Origin: Muricea muricata
Taxonomy: Eukaryota > Cnidaria > Anthozoa > Malacalcyonacea > Plexauridae
DNA: 64,000 nt
Direction: 5' to 3'
Assembly (NCBI GenBank): GCA_963855995.1
Contig: OY979718.1
Coordinates: 29,173,282-29,237,281, forward strand
Shown here: positions 48,821 through 59,907 of the stretch, in pieces
How the letters are laid out: every line of letters starts with the position of its first letter
Numbering within the stretch: position 1 is the first letter of the stretch
Made by a program: the position numbers and the translations under genes
The notes under the pieces: generated by a model
What the model saw: only the letters and a program-made list of their open reading frames with translations
Databases searched by the model: none
What the model was told of the DNA's origin: nothing

Positions 48821-51800
48821 TTAATTGAATGCGACTTGGTATTTTGGGCAAACATAGGTTTTAACTATGCCAGCTTCATCTTTCCGGATTAAGTGGAGTG
48901 GCAGAACATACGGAAGAAGGTGTTCGTATGCATTAACATGGGGATTAAATGACACTGTTGAGAATTCTTCTGTGATGAACCACAAGTCTTCAAACCTTTG
49001 CTGTACAATGCATATAGCTTTTACTTGGGCAAATTTTGGCATTTCTTCTTCATCAAATCCAATCCAAACAATGCATCCCACTTTATACTTTGTCCCCTGG
49101 ATTGAAATCCATCTAAAACTACATATAAAATTGATATATAGCACCAATTAATGCTGATAAATATTGTTATGGAAAATTCTCATTTATCATTACCTTGTGA
49201 TATTGGTAGTTCTATCTAATTGATCATGGTGTTCTTACAGGACTTCATAATATGGAAGATCTCCTGCACATATCATGGAAGCTTGAATAAATGCATGGTA
49301 CATGGTAAATTTTGTTGTTTTGTCTTAATATCCTGTTAATTTACAAGTCTTTATCACAACCAAAACAGGCTGTTAAATTAGCTCAAGTGTTTACTTAGGT
49401 GTATTTATACCAATCATGGTTTATACCAATGTTTTGGTTTTAGTAGAAATTTATCATGGTATATAGTAACTGCCTTTGTACTGTACCTGACCTTGTCCCC
49501 ACAGATTTGTCCAAAAATGATGATTCATAATTTCCAGATGAGGTAACTTTGTAACACACCCAATGTTGATGCCTCATTGAGAGTGTATAGGGAAGATTTG
49601 TAAAATTTCCAATTATAGTGCTCAGCTTTTTGAAATAATGATGCTTGGCCTCATAACGCATGCACCACGATCGTACCAATGGTCCAAGGCTGGCAAAATA
49701 GTTTTGAACTATAAGTATAGGTTATCATGTGATGGTGAGTGCAATTAGGGATTAGTACTATGAGTGATGTTTGGAAATTTTGCCAAAATTGGATGGACCT
49801 CCGAAACTGATTTGTACTTTTGCTTTAGGTTCTTCTAGGATAATTTAATTTGTGTTTAAATACATTTCTGCTATTTTGTTTGTTTGTATGTGTCATTAAT
49901 GAAATAACTGTACTCCTCTCAACCAATCAGCATCTAGTAATTTTGTCATTCTAATAACAAGTAATTTAAAATATTAACTATTTTTAAATATGAACTCCAA
50001 CTAAGGCTACAGAGGTAACCAATTCTCACAAGTTCAGCAGAATGACATCATAAATTTGCTGTGGCTGTCTTTGTGATGGATTGTGAAATCAGGAAGACTT
50101 TACAGCACCACCGACTGAAATTTCACAGACGTTAGCAAAGGTTTTATATTACAGTATGTGCTTTAATGGTTAAACATATGATGTTTTTTGCATTGATTTA
50201 AGATTTAATGAGGTTTAGAGATAGTTTATTGCTTCACTAAATCATAAAATACACAATTGCTGAAATTAAATGGCCAACTTTTAGGTAGTAACGTACTGTG
50301 ACATGTAATGTCAGTCGCACAGGTTTTGACATTTGTAGTTCCTTTAATCTGGTGTTTTCTTTTACCCAAAGCTACTATAAAAAATCATTTCTTCTGACAA
50401 TACAGGGGAAAAACATATGGATGTAATTTCCAGCATTTTCAGGAACAGATGCCACTTTTCGTTGTCTGATGGAATGAAATGACCAATGACCAATGGTAGA
50501 TGGATGGCCAAACACCACATTTGAGCAGCTTTAGATATTGTAAAAAACATTTTGATTATCTCTCGAAATGGAAGCACCATAAGCTAATTTAACCCATTGA
50601 GTGACAATGCACCCCAGTGCCTACAACCTATCTATCTTTTTACTTGTCTAGCTAACACCTGAAGATTTTACTTGTCAATGGTGAAGCTCTGCTACTCAAT
50701 CAGTTAACAAAAATATTATTCAATCTTTTCAGTTAACCCATTGAGTGACAATTACCCCAGTGCACCCAATGATTTTTTTCTTTTACTTTGTTTTTGATTT
50801 ACTGTGTTGCTGGATGATTTTACTTGTCAACACTCAACAGAGAAGCTCTAGCACTCAATAGATTAAATAAAAATTTAATCAGCAAATCTACCCTTTTCAA
50901 TAAACCTGTATACATCTATATGGTAAGGAGTACATTTAGTACATTTTGAAAATACTTTTCCCTTAAATTGGTGAAGAAATTGCATTGGTTCTTACCATGT
51001 TGTCTCAAATTGTTATTATTAGAAGAGAGCTTCTGATCTGTGATAGCAGATGGTTTGTTCTTGTCGTTGTAGTAACCATAGTCAAATATGGACAGTCTGT
51101 GATTCAGCTCATTTAGTGTGAAATATCTTTCCGTCTTGATGAAATCTTTTAGCATTTCCTTCATTTCATAGTGTAGTGCGCCTTCTAAGATATCATGAAT
51201 TGCATTAGTAGGCAAGCAACCAACCACATGGAAATATTTGCTTTCATTCAAAATGGACCTTCTATTTATTCCATATGTTTTGCTAAAATAATCACTAAAT
51301 GCTGATATTTCATCACAGTTATCATCATAGTTTTCTTTTGTTCGCATAGTGAAGTACTTTTCATGGAACTACAAGTCAGCAAAGAAAATTATTGCTAAGA
51401 TCTACAATTTGTATTACGTTTCCATTTTAGTTATGTGGATCGATAGTAGCGATTGACTTCAAATATAGGTAGGTTGTATAATACATTACTTTAAGATACT
51501 TGCAAGAGTTACTGTAGATTCACTAGTTACTGTAGATTCATTTACTGTGGACCAGTGTACTATTATTAGATATTCTTGTGTCAATGACAATGGACTAGTT
51601 ACTTCTGTGTTCTACAAACCCACTTACTCCCCCAGATATCCTCTATGCGTATTCCTCTTCCCTTTCCAACCACACAAAACTGTTGATTCCCTTCTCTCAG
51701 TTTGTTCATCTTTGCTGCCTCAGCAGTGAAGATGGGGACTTTTATTTTAAAAGTTTGGAAATCGAGACTTTTTTGTCCAAGACGGCTGTCCCATTTCTCT

Positions 51801-53256
51801 TTTAGATACTAGCTTCCATTTCGATGGCCCCCCAAATTCCCCTATCTGGGACCTTAGTAACCCTGAAATCCAATAACCCTTTAGTCTTATTTCGACGCAG
51901 CAAAACATTCGAGAAATCTTCACCACTCAGTGGTACCATTATTTGGGCGTTAGCCAAGTGTACAACGTACAAGTTTGTAGACTCACTGGCAAGTTTGTAG
52001 ATTCATCTACTGCACAATTTTACCTGCACATGCAGTAGATGCAGCATGTTCTGCATTGGGGAAACAGGAAGACAGTTTGGTGAAGTCTGTCTAACCATGC
52101 CTTAGGATCAACATTGTTTGTAGAAGAATTAAAAAATTTAATATCAATTAGTGTTAGAAGATAGGATTAACTCAGTTTCACTAACCATGTTTTTAATTTG
52201 CTCATCAATACCAAGGCAGTGGCGACATTTGCGGTGTGCCTGGCAACCTTCTTTAAAGCCTCCCACCAAATGGACTCCAGGTTTGTCATCTGACACATAG
52301 GCTATGGAACCACGAAATCGTTGAAGTTCACCATTGATCATGAATCCATGGCCTTCATCCTATACAACACAGTATAATAAACTGTTTGTGTTTGCTGTTG
52401 GTTTTGACAAAAAGTTTTGATATAAATCCAAATTACCTGTTCTAGCTTCTGTAAATCTTTAATAAATTGTTCAAGTACTGATTTTATTCCATATTTTTTA
52501 ATGTCTGCCGTTTTACATAAGCAAAGAAGTTGAATGGCCTTTGTTGATGAGCGATACTTTGGTTCGATGTTGCCCAATGTGTAGTAAAATGCGCCTGTTA
52601 AAATAGAAACTCTGTTCTTGATGTTCGATTGATTTGGAAGTGGTTGTGCTAAGAATTGGCAAGAAATTAAACGTTCACGAGGTTTTCTGGAATTTAAAAC
52701 TTACCAAGCTTATGTTTTGAAATCTTTGAACCCAGTGGGTTGCAGGTTTCCAAGTCATCGTAGTACAACATTATTTGTAATGCTTTCTCATCAACTGAGA
52801 ACAATGGGTGGCTTCGAAATTGTGTCCCATCACAATAATCTCTTATCAGACCATCGTTACTTTGGTGTGGGTTTTCAACCGTTATAAAATATTGCATATA
52901 TTATGACCCATTTTTCTTCTTTGGCATATACATTATGCATATTCGTGACAAGTGACCTCTGATCAGTCCCTAAATTCGTCGTTTTGTATGCCTGTACTGT
53001 ATCTTATTTATTCAGTACCGTTTGCACTTTCCGCAGTCCATTATCTGGTTTTCAGCATTACCTGTTGCAAAACAAATTCATCATTTAAAAGTTGTTCTAG
53101 GCTGTCAAGAATGGAGATGTAGCAGGCCTCATCGCTAGTGTTAGTCGCTTGTAGCTTTCCTTTTCGCCTCTTATGAACAAGTTTCTGGCCCAGCACAATC
53201 CTTTGTGGTTCCTGTAACAGTACGTGTCTGATTAGCTGGTGTATATAGTTAAATAT

Positions 53257-53649
53257 ACCTTTCCGGTAATTACGTCACAGCTAAAACTGTTTTCAACTTA
53301 GGACCACCTTAAATAGAGTGGATTGTAAGTTTATTTCTCACAGGCTATGGTCAGAGACGCAGGATATCCTTCGTCATCACATGCATTGATTTTGACACTA
53401 AATGTGGAAATAAGCTTGAACACAAACCGGGGGCTGAGGGGCCATGTCCCTCAGCCTCGTTTTCGTGTTTAAGCATATTTCCATGTTTAGTAGTCAAAAT
53501 CCCGAATTATTTTTTATGCATGTGTTGAAGAAGGATGTTCTTCCGCGCCTCTGCCAATAGCCTGTGAGAAACAATCTTCCAAATCCACTACATTCAAGGT
53601 GGTCCTAAGTTGAAAACAGTGTTAGTTGTGACGTAATTACCGGAAAGGT
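53257..53649. mobile_element. palindromic MITE 1 in intron 1
   Basis: The left end ACCTTTCCGGTAATTACGTC is mirrored at the right end. The two halves stay complementary almost to the centre (AACTTAGGACCACCTT, TTTCTCACAGGCTAT, GGCTGAGGG), giving a near-perfect foldback element of about 393 bp with no ORF. The target duplication is unclear. Confidence 0.85.
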
Positions 53650-53753
53650 CTATTACATTTAAAATGTGTGCAAAGGCCGAAAACAGCATTGTACAGTCTA
53701 TCTAGTTTTGGGTTTTATTGAAAGCGGTCCTTCAACCACCCGTTAACGGCGAG

Positions 53754-54262
53754 ATAACGGCACAGATTAGTTATTCTAACCAGATGTCTCACTTGATGTC
53801 GGTACTCTATGAGTCGGTCCCTCGTCCCCAGGGTCATCCTAGTGATGGCGCGTGGCCAAATGAGATGACCCTCATGGCAATGGCTGCCAAAAAACTCTAC
53901 TCCAAGAATCTTGGAGATTTTAGTGCATGCGGTATAGTTAATTTGCGTTGCTGCTGACTAAAATTACTCGAGGTGGTGAAAACTTTGCACGCCAGGAGTC
54001 ATTTTAGTTAGCAGGAAGGTAAATTCGCTATACCGCATGCACCAAAATTTACTAAAATCTCCAAGATTGTTGGAGATTATCCCAGTGTTTACCAGGCTCA
54101 TCTCATTTTGCCACGCGCTGTCCCCAGGATGACCTGGGAACGAGGTTGGCGCACGAATTGCTACGGTCACGTCTGTGCTGCTATCGCGCAAGCATGCAAA
54201 AAATCGTGGACATAAATTTTGCTGACTGAGACATCTGGCTAATCCTAATCCGTGATAACGGT
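53754..54262. mobile_element. palindromic element 2 in intron 1
   Basis: Arms of about 220-270 bp: the left has AACCAGATGTCTCA, GGTCATCCT, GCGTGGC, AATGAGATGA and TCTTGGAGATTTTAG; the right carries their reverse complements up to CCGTGATAACGGT. The arms have diverged more than in the other two elements. No coding sequence. Confidence 0.8.
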
Positions 54263-54416
54263 TTGCATACATCAGGTTTTGAACCTAAACTGTACTTGAA
54301 ACGTTGCGAAAATCAAATAAATTCCTTCATAAAAACCTTCCTTGCTATTCTTCAATTTTACTTTGCAAAAGTTGTTAAAGTATAGAAGTCTATTTTTTCA
54401 TTTCATACATTTTTAA

Positions 54417-55037
54417 TGCCTCAGTCATTTGTAACTACGCCCCCCCCCCCCCCCCCCCCCACCCCCGAGACATAGCGGAGACGTTCAAAAATATAACGGG
54501 GATTTAACGCCATTTAACAGCGTAATATGCCCCGTAGTGCCGTGGAATTAACTACGAATTTTAACACCGGGGAATCAAACCGGGATTTAGCAGCCGGTTT
54601 AAAATGGCGTCCCACAAAACAACTTGTAGAAAGTATGATTTTTAATATGTTTATGTATCCTTAGCATTTCATCAACTTACAGTAGGTATACATTAAATCA
54701 GGTTTTATCTTATTTATTTAAGCAATATCAAAAGATCTATTTGATATTTGATATGCATGATTGAACGCAATTTATAAACACGAGCTTTATACATTTGTTA
54801 TATTAACTGTTACTATTCTCTTGTTATCTTGGCGTAATATTTTTAACACTTCATAAGGTTTTAAATTAATGTGTGATCTGGTTGATTTGGATGTTTTGAG
54901 GCCCTGCCATACTGGGGGTTTAACAAGTAACTTTGCACCAGGGGTGGGGAAATTAACAGTTTTTAACACTTGGTTAGTGTTAAGTTCCCCGCTATGTCCC
55001 GGGGGTTGGGGGGCCGTGGTTACAAATGACTGAGGCA
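54417..55037. mobile_element. TAA-flanked inverted-repeat element 3 (Harbinger-like MITE)
   Basis: Begins TGCCTCAGTCATTTGTAAC and ends with its complement GTTACAAATGACTGAGGCA, with TAA directly outside both ends (54414-54416 and 55038-55040). A 3-bp TWA duplication is characteristic of PIF/Harbinger elements. The subterminal CCCCC...GAGACATAGCGG is mirrored too. It is 621 bp long and non-coding. Confidence 0.8.
54440..54460. repeat. poly-C tract
   Basis: Twenty-one consecutive C residues within the left arm of the TAA-flanked element. The right arm has only six at the same place, so the tract has expanded after insertion. Confidence 0.9.
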
Positions 55038-55691
55038 TAAAGTAAACTGCCGTTTTGTAACTGGTCACGTGACCATAATGAATTTATGACGTCGAATTTT
55101 CAATGCGGTGATTTTTCAGTTTGCTCGGTGTGGATAATTATGCCCAGAGTACCACCCAATATACCAAAAATGAGCAAATTCTGCAAATAATTTTAGGTGA
55201 AAATTTTCCTTGTAGTACTTTTCCTGCTCGGTTTCGGTTTCTAAGTTGTAAAAGGGATTTGTTGCTGCGTTGTCTTCTTTGAAAACGTCGCTCAAACCCG
55301 GAATACTTTCAAAATCAACATCACTTTGTGTCAAATATTCTTGTACTTGGGCCTTTACCACAGATAATGTTTCGTCAACAATTGTCTTTGTATTCTGTAA
55401 AACTGATTTGACGGTTGTTTTCGGTAAAAGACAATCTTCCTGTAGTTTCAGAAGGTACAATGCACTTGATTTGGTGACTTGGTCTAGGTTCACATGTTGT
55501 TCTATCGGATTAAAATCCTGGTTTTGCATATTTTGGTGTGGGTCCATGTTATTTTGGACATTATCATTCAGGCGTATCTCAAATTCATGTTTTTTTTAAT
55601 GTGTTTTCTCCATGAGTAGTATTTTCTGAAAGTTTTAGCGCAACCATCAATGCCACAAACACAATGAAAATTCGGGTCGTTTCGGTGACAT

Positions 55692-58600
55692 CTAGCTAGC
55701 CTAGCAGGATGCTAGCCTACCACATCATGCTAGCCTAGCAAGATGGCGGCGGTCACAACAACAGAGCAGCGTTTAGTGTATTTTTTGTTTCTGTTCGTTA
55801 TTTTTGAAAGAAGCTGCAGTCAGTGGCAAGAAATTAACTTTGAAAAGTTCTACTCAACAACTGTTAAATTTAGTGTCAGTCAAGGGTTGATTTATCGTCC
55901 AAACTTTTGGACTCAAATCGGCACTAAGAAGAAGATCTTTCGTGATTCGGCCGCGTGTGTATGGCAGATTCAACCTACGTCCAGTCAAAGCCTTAAGTTT
56001 ATCAATTTGGTGAGTGATGTAATATTTATCAACGTCTTATTACAATGCAATGATATTTCATTGGATCCTGGACCAAATCAACGTGGTTTACTCTGCCAAT
56101 TTTGTAATAAACATATTGGACGATCTCAGGAAAATGCTCAATGTTCAAAGTGCAATTTGTATTATCACCTGCGTTGTCTGGATACTGAGTATGAACAATC
56201 TAAACTCTGCCGTCTATGTGGTATTTTAAATCCGAGTAATGATTCAACAGATGAGACCATGTTTAGTTCTATCGCTGTGCCGGATGAATTAGTCAACTTT
56301 GTAAAACGTCGAGGCCTGAAGATTATCCATCAAAATGTTCAAAGTCTTAGATCAAAGATAAATGAACTAAGATTGTTGTGCACATCATTGCAAAATGGAA
56401 TACATATTTTGACACTCAGTGAAACATGGTTGAATGAATCGATTTTGGATTCGGAGATTTCGATTCCGGGTTATAATTTGTTTAGACTAGATAGAGGAGA
56501 GCATGGTGGGGGTGTTGCAGTTTACGCTAGGAAAGAATTATCATTTGTGAGGCGGGATGATCTAGAGATGGAAGGGGTCGAAGGTCTCTGGCTTGAATTA
56601 TTTCTACCGAAATCGCGAGGAGTTTTAATTGGTACATTTTCTAGACCCCCAAACACATCAAAATATCATGATAGAGATTTTATGTCCAAATTAGAAGTTG
56701 AATTAAGTACTGCAACTTCCACTGATAAGGAAGTAATTATATTAGGAGATTTCAACTGTGATTTGCTTCCAACTAGATCTGTCAACGCAGAGTGTAAACA
56801 ATTGAAATCGTTACTGAAGTTTATGAATTTTAATCAACTAATTAAGCAACCAACTCGCATTAATCAAACCACGGCTACATTGTTGGACTTGAATGCGACA
56901 AACGGTTCAAGCATTAGTTTCAGTGGGGTGGTTGGCGTTAGTTTAGGTGATCATGAGATGGTGTTATGTACACGGAAAGTTAATTGGAGAAAGCTAAAAC
57001 CTAAGACAAGAATTTTTCGAAACTATTCAAACTACAACCATGTTGACTTTTGTGATGATTTGAATAAAATTGAATGGGAAAAGGCTTTAAATTCCACTGC
57101 GGATGGTAATATCTCTGTTGATGGACTGTGGACAAATTTTAAAGATACGTTTTTATCGGTCGAAAATGTTCATCCTCCTTTAATGGAAAAGCGTGTAAGG
57201 GGTAAGCCTAGTCCTTGGATATCTGGTGAATTAAAAAGGTGTATCCGTGAACGTGATTATCAACTTCGAAAGGCTAGGAGAACGAATAAGAATGAAGACT
57301 GGGCGACGTATAAGTCCTTGCGTAATAGTGTAACAAGGTCAATCAAGAGGGAAAAGAGTAATTATAATAGAAAGTTAATCGAGGAGAATATGCATGACCC
57401 GAAGGCTTTTTGGAAGACAATTAAAAAGATCATGCCTGGAGAGAGTAAAGAGGTATCATCGAGCTTCGAAATTAGCGGTGAAATCTGCACTGATAATAAG
57501 CAGATAGCAGCAAGTTTTAATAGTTTCTTTACGGAAGCAGTGAGCAGACTTGTTCAGTTAATTGGTGCAGAAGCAAGCTTGTTGTTTCGTTCTCCTAAAA
57601 AGACCGTTACCACAGACAAAACATCACAAACTTTTAAATTCGCCGAAATTTCTGAGGAGTTTGTTCACAAGAAATTAAAGAGCCTTAAAACGAATGAGGC
57701 ATCTGGTCTAGATCAATTATCACCTCGGTTAATGAAAGACTCTTCAAGTTTAATTGCGAAACCACTTGCTCTCATCATGAACTATTCAATTGATCAAGGA
57801 AGCGTACCTTTAGACTGGAAAGTGAGCAAAGTTTCCCCCTTATATAAGGGTGGCAAAGCTTATGATATAGACAATTATCGCCCAATCTCTGTTCTTTGTA
57901 TTTCCTCAAAAATATTTGAAAGAGCGATCCATTCTCAATTATGTGGTTTTTTAGAGAAAAATAAATTGCTTAGTCCTTTCCAGTGTGGATTTAGAAAACG
58001 GTATTCAACTGAACTTGCAACTATTTCTTTGTCCGACTCAATTCTACGTTCGATGGATCAAGGAATGCTAACTGGTTCCGTGTTTATAGATTTGAAGAAG
58101 GCCTTTGACACCGTCGATCATGATTTATTAATTGAAAAGTTGTCTCGGTAAGGTGTACGGAATTCAGAATTATTGTGGTTCAGGAACTACCTTCATGATC
58201 GAAGTCAAGTCGTTCAGTACGAAAATTCACTATCTCCCCCTTCTAGAATTTCGACCGGAGTCCCGCAGGGATCTGTACTTGGCCCGCTTTTATTCGTTCT
58301 TTTTATAAACGATTTACCGGATTGTATTATAAAGTGTAGTATCTTGATGTATGCCGATGACACCGTCCTGTTTTTCTCGGCAAGATGTCCTAAAGTCATC
58401 GAAACTACATTAAATTCACAGCTTTCAATAGTAAATGACTGGCTACAGGACAATTTCTTATTCCTCAACGTCAAGAAGACCGAAGTTGTATTGTTTGGAA
58501 CAAGTGGTAACTTAGCAAAAGTGAATAATTTCACCATAACTATTGGTCAAAAACAAATTAAGAGAGTGATGGAGTATAAGTACTTAGGTGTTGTAATGGA

Positions 58601-59287
58601 CGATAAGTTATCATGGAAATCCCAAATAGCCTACATCGTGTCGAAGGCTGGTAAGAGAATTGGACTTTTGGGCAGGATAAGAAAGCAATTGACAACGTAT
58701 TCAGCAAGCAAGATATTTAAAGCATTTATAAGACCGATATTTGATTATTGTGACTGTACCTGGGCAGGCTGTAATAAGACAGACAGTAATACTCTGGAGC
58801 GTCTTCAGAGAAGAGCTGCAAGAATTGTACTAAAGACTGCCAGTAGCGATGTTGCTTTAAAAAGCCTTAAATGGGGCAATCTGTATAATAGACGTAATGA
58901 GCATATTCTAAAGCTAGTTAATAAATGTCTTAAGGGTTGTACACCACAACATTTTAAACAATATTTTACATATAATCGGGATATTATGACAAGAACAACT
59001 AGACAGAGCAATTTATTGCACTTACCTCGTGTGAGGCTTGAAGCAACGAAGAAATCGTTCTTTTATAATGGGTGTATTGTCTTCAATAGTTTTAAATGAT
59101 CATGTAAATATAGATTTTACAGGCTATTCATTTTAAGAATATTCCTAGATCTAATTTCTTAGATGTATTTATATTTTGTTCTGTTTTGTAATTGTTTATA
59201 TTAATGCAGGGCTCCTATTAATAACAGTGCCTTCGTGCGCTGAAAGGATTACCCTGCTTAAATAAAGGTTTTAGTAATAATAATAAT
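55692..59287 (+). mobile_element. nearly intact CR1-like LINE (PHD-endonuclease-RT)
   Basis: About 3.6 kb, with a 50-bp leader containing three GCTAGCCTAGCA-like words, one ORF, a 3' UTR with AATAAA near 59261, and a (TAA)n tail. Its insertion point is known because the flanking host exon is continuous without it: GACAT on the left joins TTCCC on the right and restores the zinc-finger frame. There is at most 1 bp of overlap and no longer target duplication. Confidence 0.9.
55743..59099 (+). pseudogene. LINE ORF: PHD-like finger, endonuclease, reverse transcriptase; one nonsense codon
   Basis: One frame of 1118 codons is interrupted only by a TAA at 58149-58151. Residues 1-100 include a hydrophobic start. 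At 104-111 lies DISLDPGP, a 2A-like box. At 118-159 lies a Cys/His-rich PHD-like finger (CQFC...CSKC...CRLC). The endonuclease starts near residue 194 with IIHQNVQSLRSKINEL and includes LSETWLN, GDFNCDL and LGDHEMV. RT has LDQLSPRLMK, PLYKGGKAYDIDNYRPIS, FIDLKKAFDTVDHD (motif A), then past the stop TGVPQGSVLGPLLF and YADD at about 58350. The C-terminus has RPIFDYCDCTWAGC. The stop cuts RT between motif A and YADD, so this copy needs readthrough or reversion to be active. Confidence 0.9.
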
Positions 59288-59361
59288 TTCCCAATGTGGT
59301 TTAGAAGTGTTTTCAGATTATCAGCTGCGAAAAGTGCACATATGTTACAATTCCAAGGCAT

Positions 59362-59907
59362 TTTGCCGAAAATATTTCTTTCGAACGAACGCTCTGAGGA
59401 AAAAAGGGGCGCGAATCGCTGTGGCCAATGAGGTGTCATGTAAGATGTGCTGATCTTGCTGATAACCAATTAAAACCATCCGTACATGGTACATACGGGA
59501 CTTTGATTACGAAGTCAAAGAAAGGGAAGCTTTCTTTTTCGCTGGGCTCTGGCCATTTTTTGGTTCGAGTTATATACCGAAAATTCTTTTCAGTTTATTG
59601 CCTTATAGACAATTTTACACGTAAGTTAAAACAGTATTTTTATTTTTTTCTGCCACAGAGAAACATTTTATTTTTAGGGGTTGTTTTTTAGCGTGTTCAA
59701 ACTTGTATTTTTTAATTCATAGTCCGAGTATAAACGCTTGGGATTGCGTGTAGTTATACAATACCTACAGTTATTACTTATTGATAATTCTTTTTGCTTT
59801 ATCATTTTAAACTGATTTTAAATTTTAATTTAAAATGATTATTAGATTTTAAAATTCCTCACAATTTCTTACAAAGACGCTGAAAAGACGCTTTTAAAGA
59901 CGCTGAT
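59362..59907. promoter_or_regulatory. shared upstream region of two head-to-head genes
   Basis: The zinc-finger gene starts leftward at 59361 and the small four-exon gene rightward at 59908, leaving 546 bp between starts. A CCAAT box (59425-59429, in GTGGCCAATGAGG) lies in the only GC-richer part. The rest is very AT-rich, with a TTTAAATTTTAATTTAAA palindrome near 59818. It is likely a bidirectional promoter, inferred from position. Confidence 0.45.

Larger units (their letters stand above)
48821..59361 (-). pseudogene. C2H2 zinc-finger, transposase-like gene; exon 1 split by a LINE
   Basis: Exons read on the minus strand: E1 59361-59288 plus 55691 to about 55191 (the LINE lies between); E2 53211-53062; E3 about 52879-52705; E4 52594-52437; E5 52359-52186; E6 51368-50996; E7 50528 to about 50366; E8 49708 or 49689 to 49492; E9 49112-48821 (stop). 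Most junctions have GT/AG and matching phases. E1 encodes two C2H2 fingers (CNICALF...HIGKCH; CVCGIDGC...HIKKKH), then a helical region. E2 starts EPQRIVLG. E3 has VENPHQSNDGLIRDYCDG and HPLFSVDEKALQIMLYYDD. E4 has GAFYYTLGNIEPKYRSS. E5 has YVSDDKPGVHLVGGFKEG followed by CRHC. E6 has LPTNAIHDILEGALHYEMKE and FTLNELNHR. E7 has MWCLAIHLPLVIGHFIPSD. E8 has RYEAKHHYFKKL. E9 is the C-terminus. From memory this is a large uncharacterised metazoan family whose layout recalls Transposase_21/CACTA proteins. Lesions: the LINE, no AG before E3 (CG instead), no GT after E1, and probably a missing exon between E7 and E8. Confidence 0.8.

Noticed and set aside
58214..58537. Minus-strand ORFs within the LINE RT
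   Set aside because: Antisense shadows of the RT frame.
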